A stretch of DNA of 5,961 nucleotides, from contig JAGGYO010000055.1 in NCBI GenBank assembly GCA_021162505.1, forward strand, positions 1 to 5,961, read 5' to 3'. Of this stretch, positions 5,856-5,961 are shown in pieces. Below the pieces are notes generated by a model. That model did no database searches. It was not told where the DNA came from and saw nothing but the letters and a program-made list of their open reading frames with translations. This stretch comes from a bacterium. Lineage in GTDB: Bacteria; AUK180. Made by a program: the position numbers and the translations under genes. Each line of letters opens with the position of its first letter. Within the stretch, counting starts at the first letter, position 1.

Positions 5856-5961
5856 TTATTTCCCCTTTTTAGATTTATATATTTTTAATACTTTAAAATA
5901 TTTTTTTGTAGGATATCTCGAATAAATAATACCATCATCAGTAATAATAGCAGTATAAAAA
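5856..5961 (-). CDS. 3' end of an unidentified gene, cut by the window edge
   Basis: A minus-strand frame is open from the window edge (first full codon at 5960-5958) to TAA at 5856-5858, giving 34 residues that end ...KVLKIYKSKKGK. Its stop lies one base before the ATG of the 353-residue gene, and its last codons AAG GGG form that gene's ribosome binding site, which is typical of coupled operon genes. The tail is basic and lacks recognisable motifs. A second frame is also open from the edge to TAA at 5885-5887 and would encode a hydrophobic, Leu-rich 24-residue tail. I prefer the first because of its tight junction, but the sequence beyond the window is needed to decide. Confidence 0.5.
   Translation of the reverse strand, partial: FYTAIITDDGIIYSRYPTKKYFKVLKIYKSKKGK

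Overview
The window is AT-rich DNA, probably from a bacterium with a Gram-negative-type envelope. I base this on an exported two-domain M16 zinc peptidase and a nucleotide-sugar amination/acetylation gene pair. The lineage cannot be fixed from the sequence; a poorly sampled phylum is plausible but is inference. Every supported gene lies on the minus strand, so transcription runs from high to low coordinates.

Right part, about 4750-5961 (upstream in transcription): the 3' end of an unidentified gene is followed after one base by a 353-residue membrane-anchored or secreted protein that I do not recognise. Its stop codon overlaps, as ATGA, the start of a 14-codon reading frame that looks like a bare signal peptide. 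The three starts and stops are tightly coupled. Sample lines counted by eye in the 353-residue gene are very low in GC (13-16 G+C per 60 bases). Many lines in the left operon are richer (19-28 per 60), though parts of the peptidase gene are equally AT-rich.

Centre, about 4485-4792: the only gap of any size. It holds a roughly 212-bp segment bounded by perfect 9-bp inverted repeats (GGGGACGAT / ATCGTCCCC). I interpret it as a small non-autonomous mobile element or transposon remnant. Inside is a 19-codon frame whose ribosome binding site is locked in a 10-bp hairpin. Near its left end is a perfect TTGACA facing outward, 16 bp from a TAAAAT that lies just outside the element. The best promoter for the left operon therefore appears to be a hybrid built by the insertion. 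On the other side, the element starts only 3 bases past the stop of the 14-codon frame, as if a gene had been cut there.

Left part, 1-4484: four overlapping genes form one operon. They are a hexapeptide-repeat (left-handed beta-helix) sugar N-acyltransferase, a DegT/DnrJ/EryC1/StrS PLP aminotransferase, an exported M16 metallopeptidase with one active and one degenerate domain, and the first 29 codons of an unidentified gene running off the window. The first two would act in sequence on a keto nucleotide-sugar: amination, then N-acylation, giving an acetamido sugar for surface glycan. Why an exported protease is translationally coupled to them (23-nt overlaps on both sides) is not explained by the sequence. 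No tRNA, rRNA, CRISPR array, riboswitch or convincing intrinsic terminator was seen.
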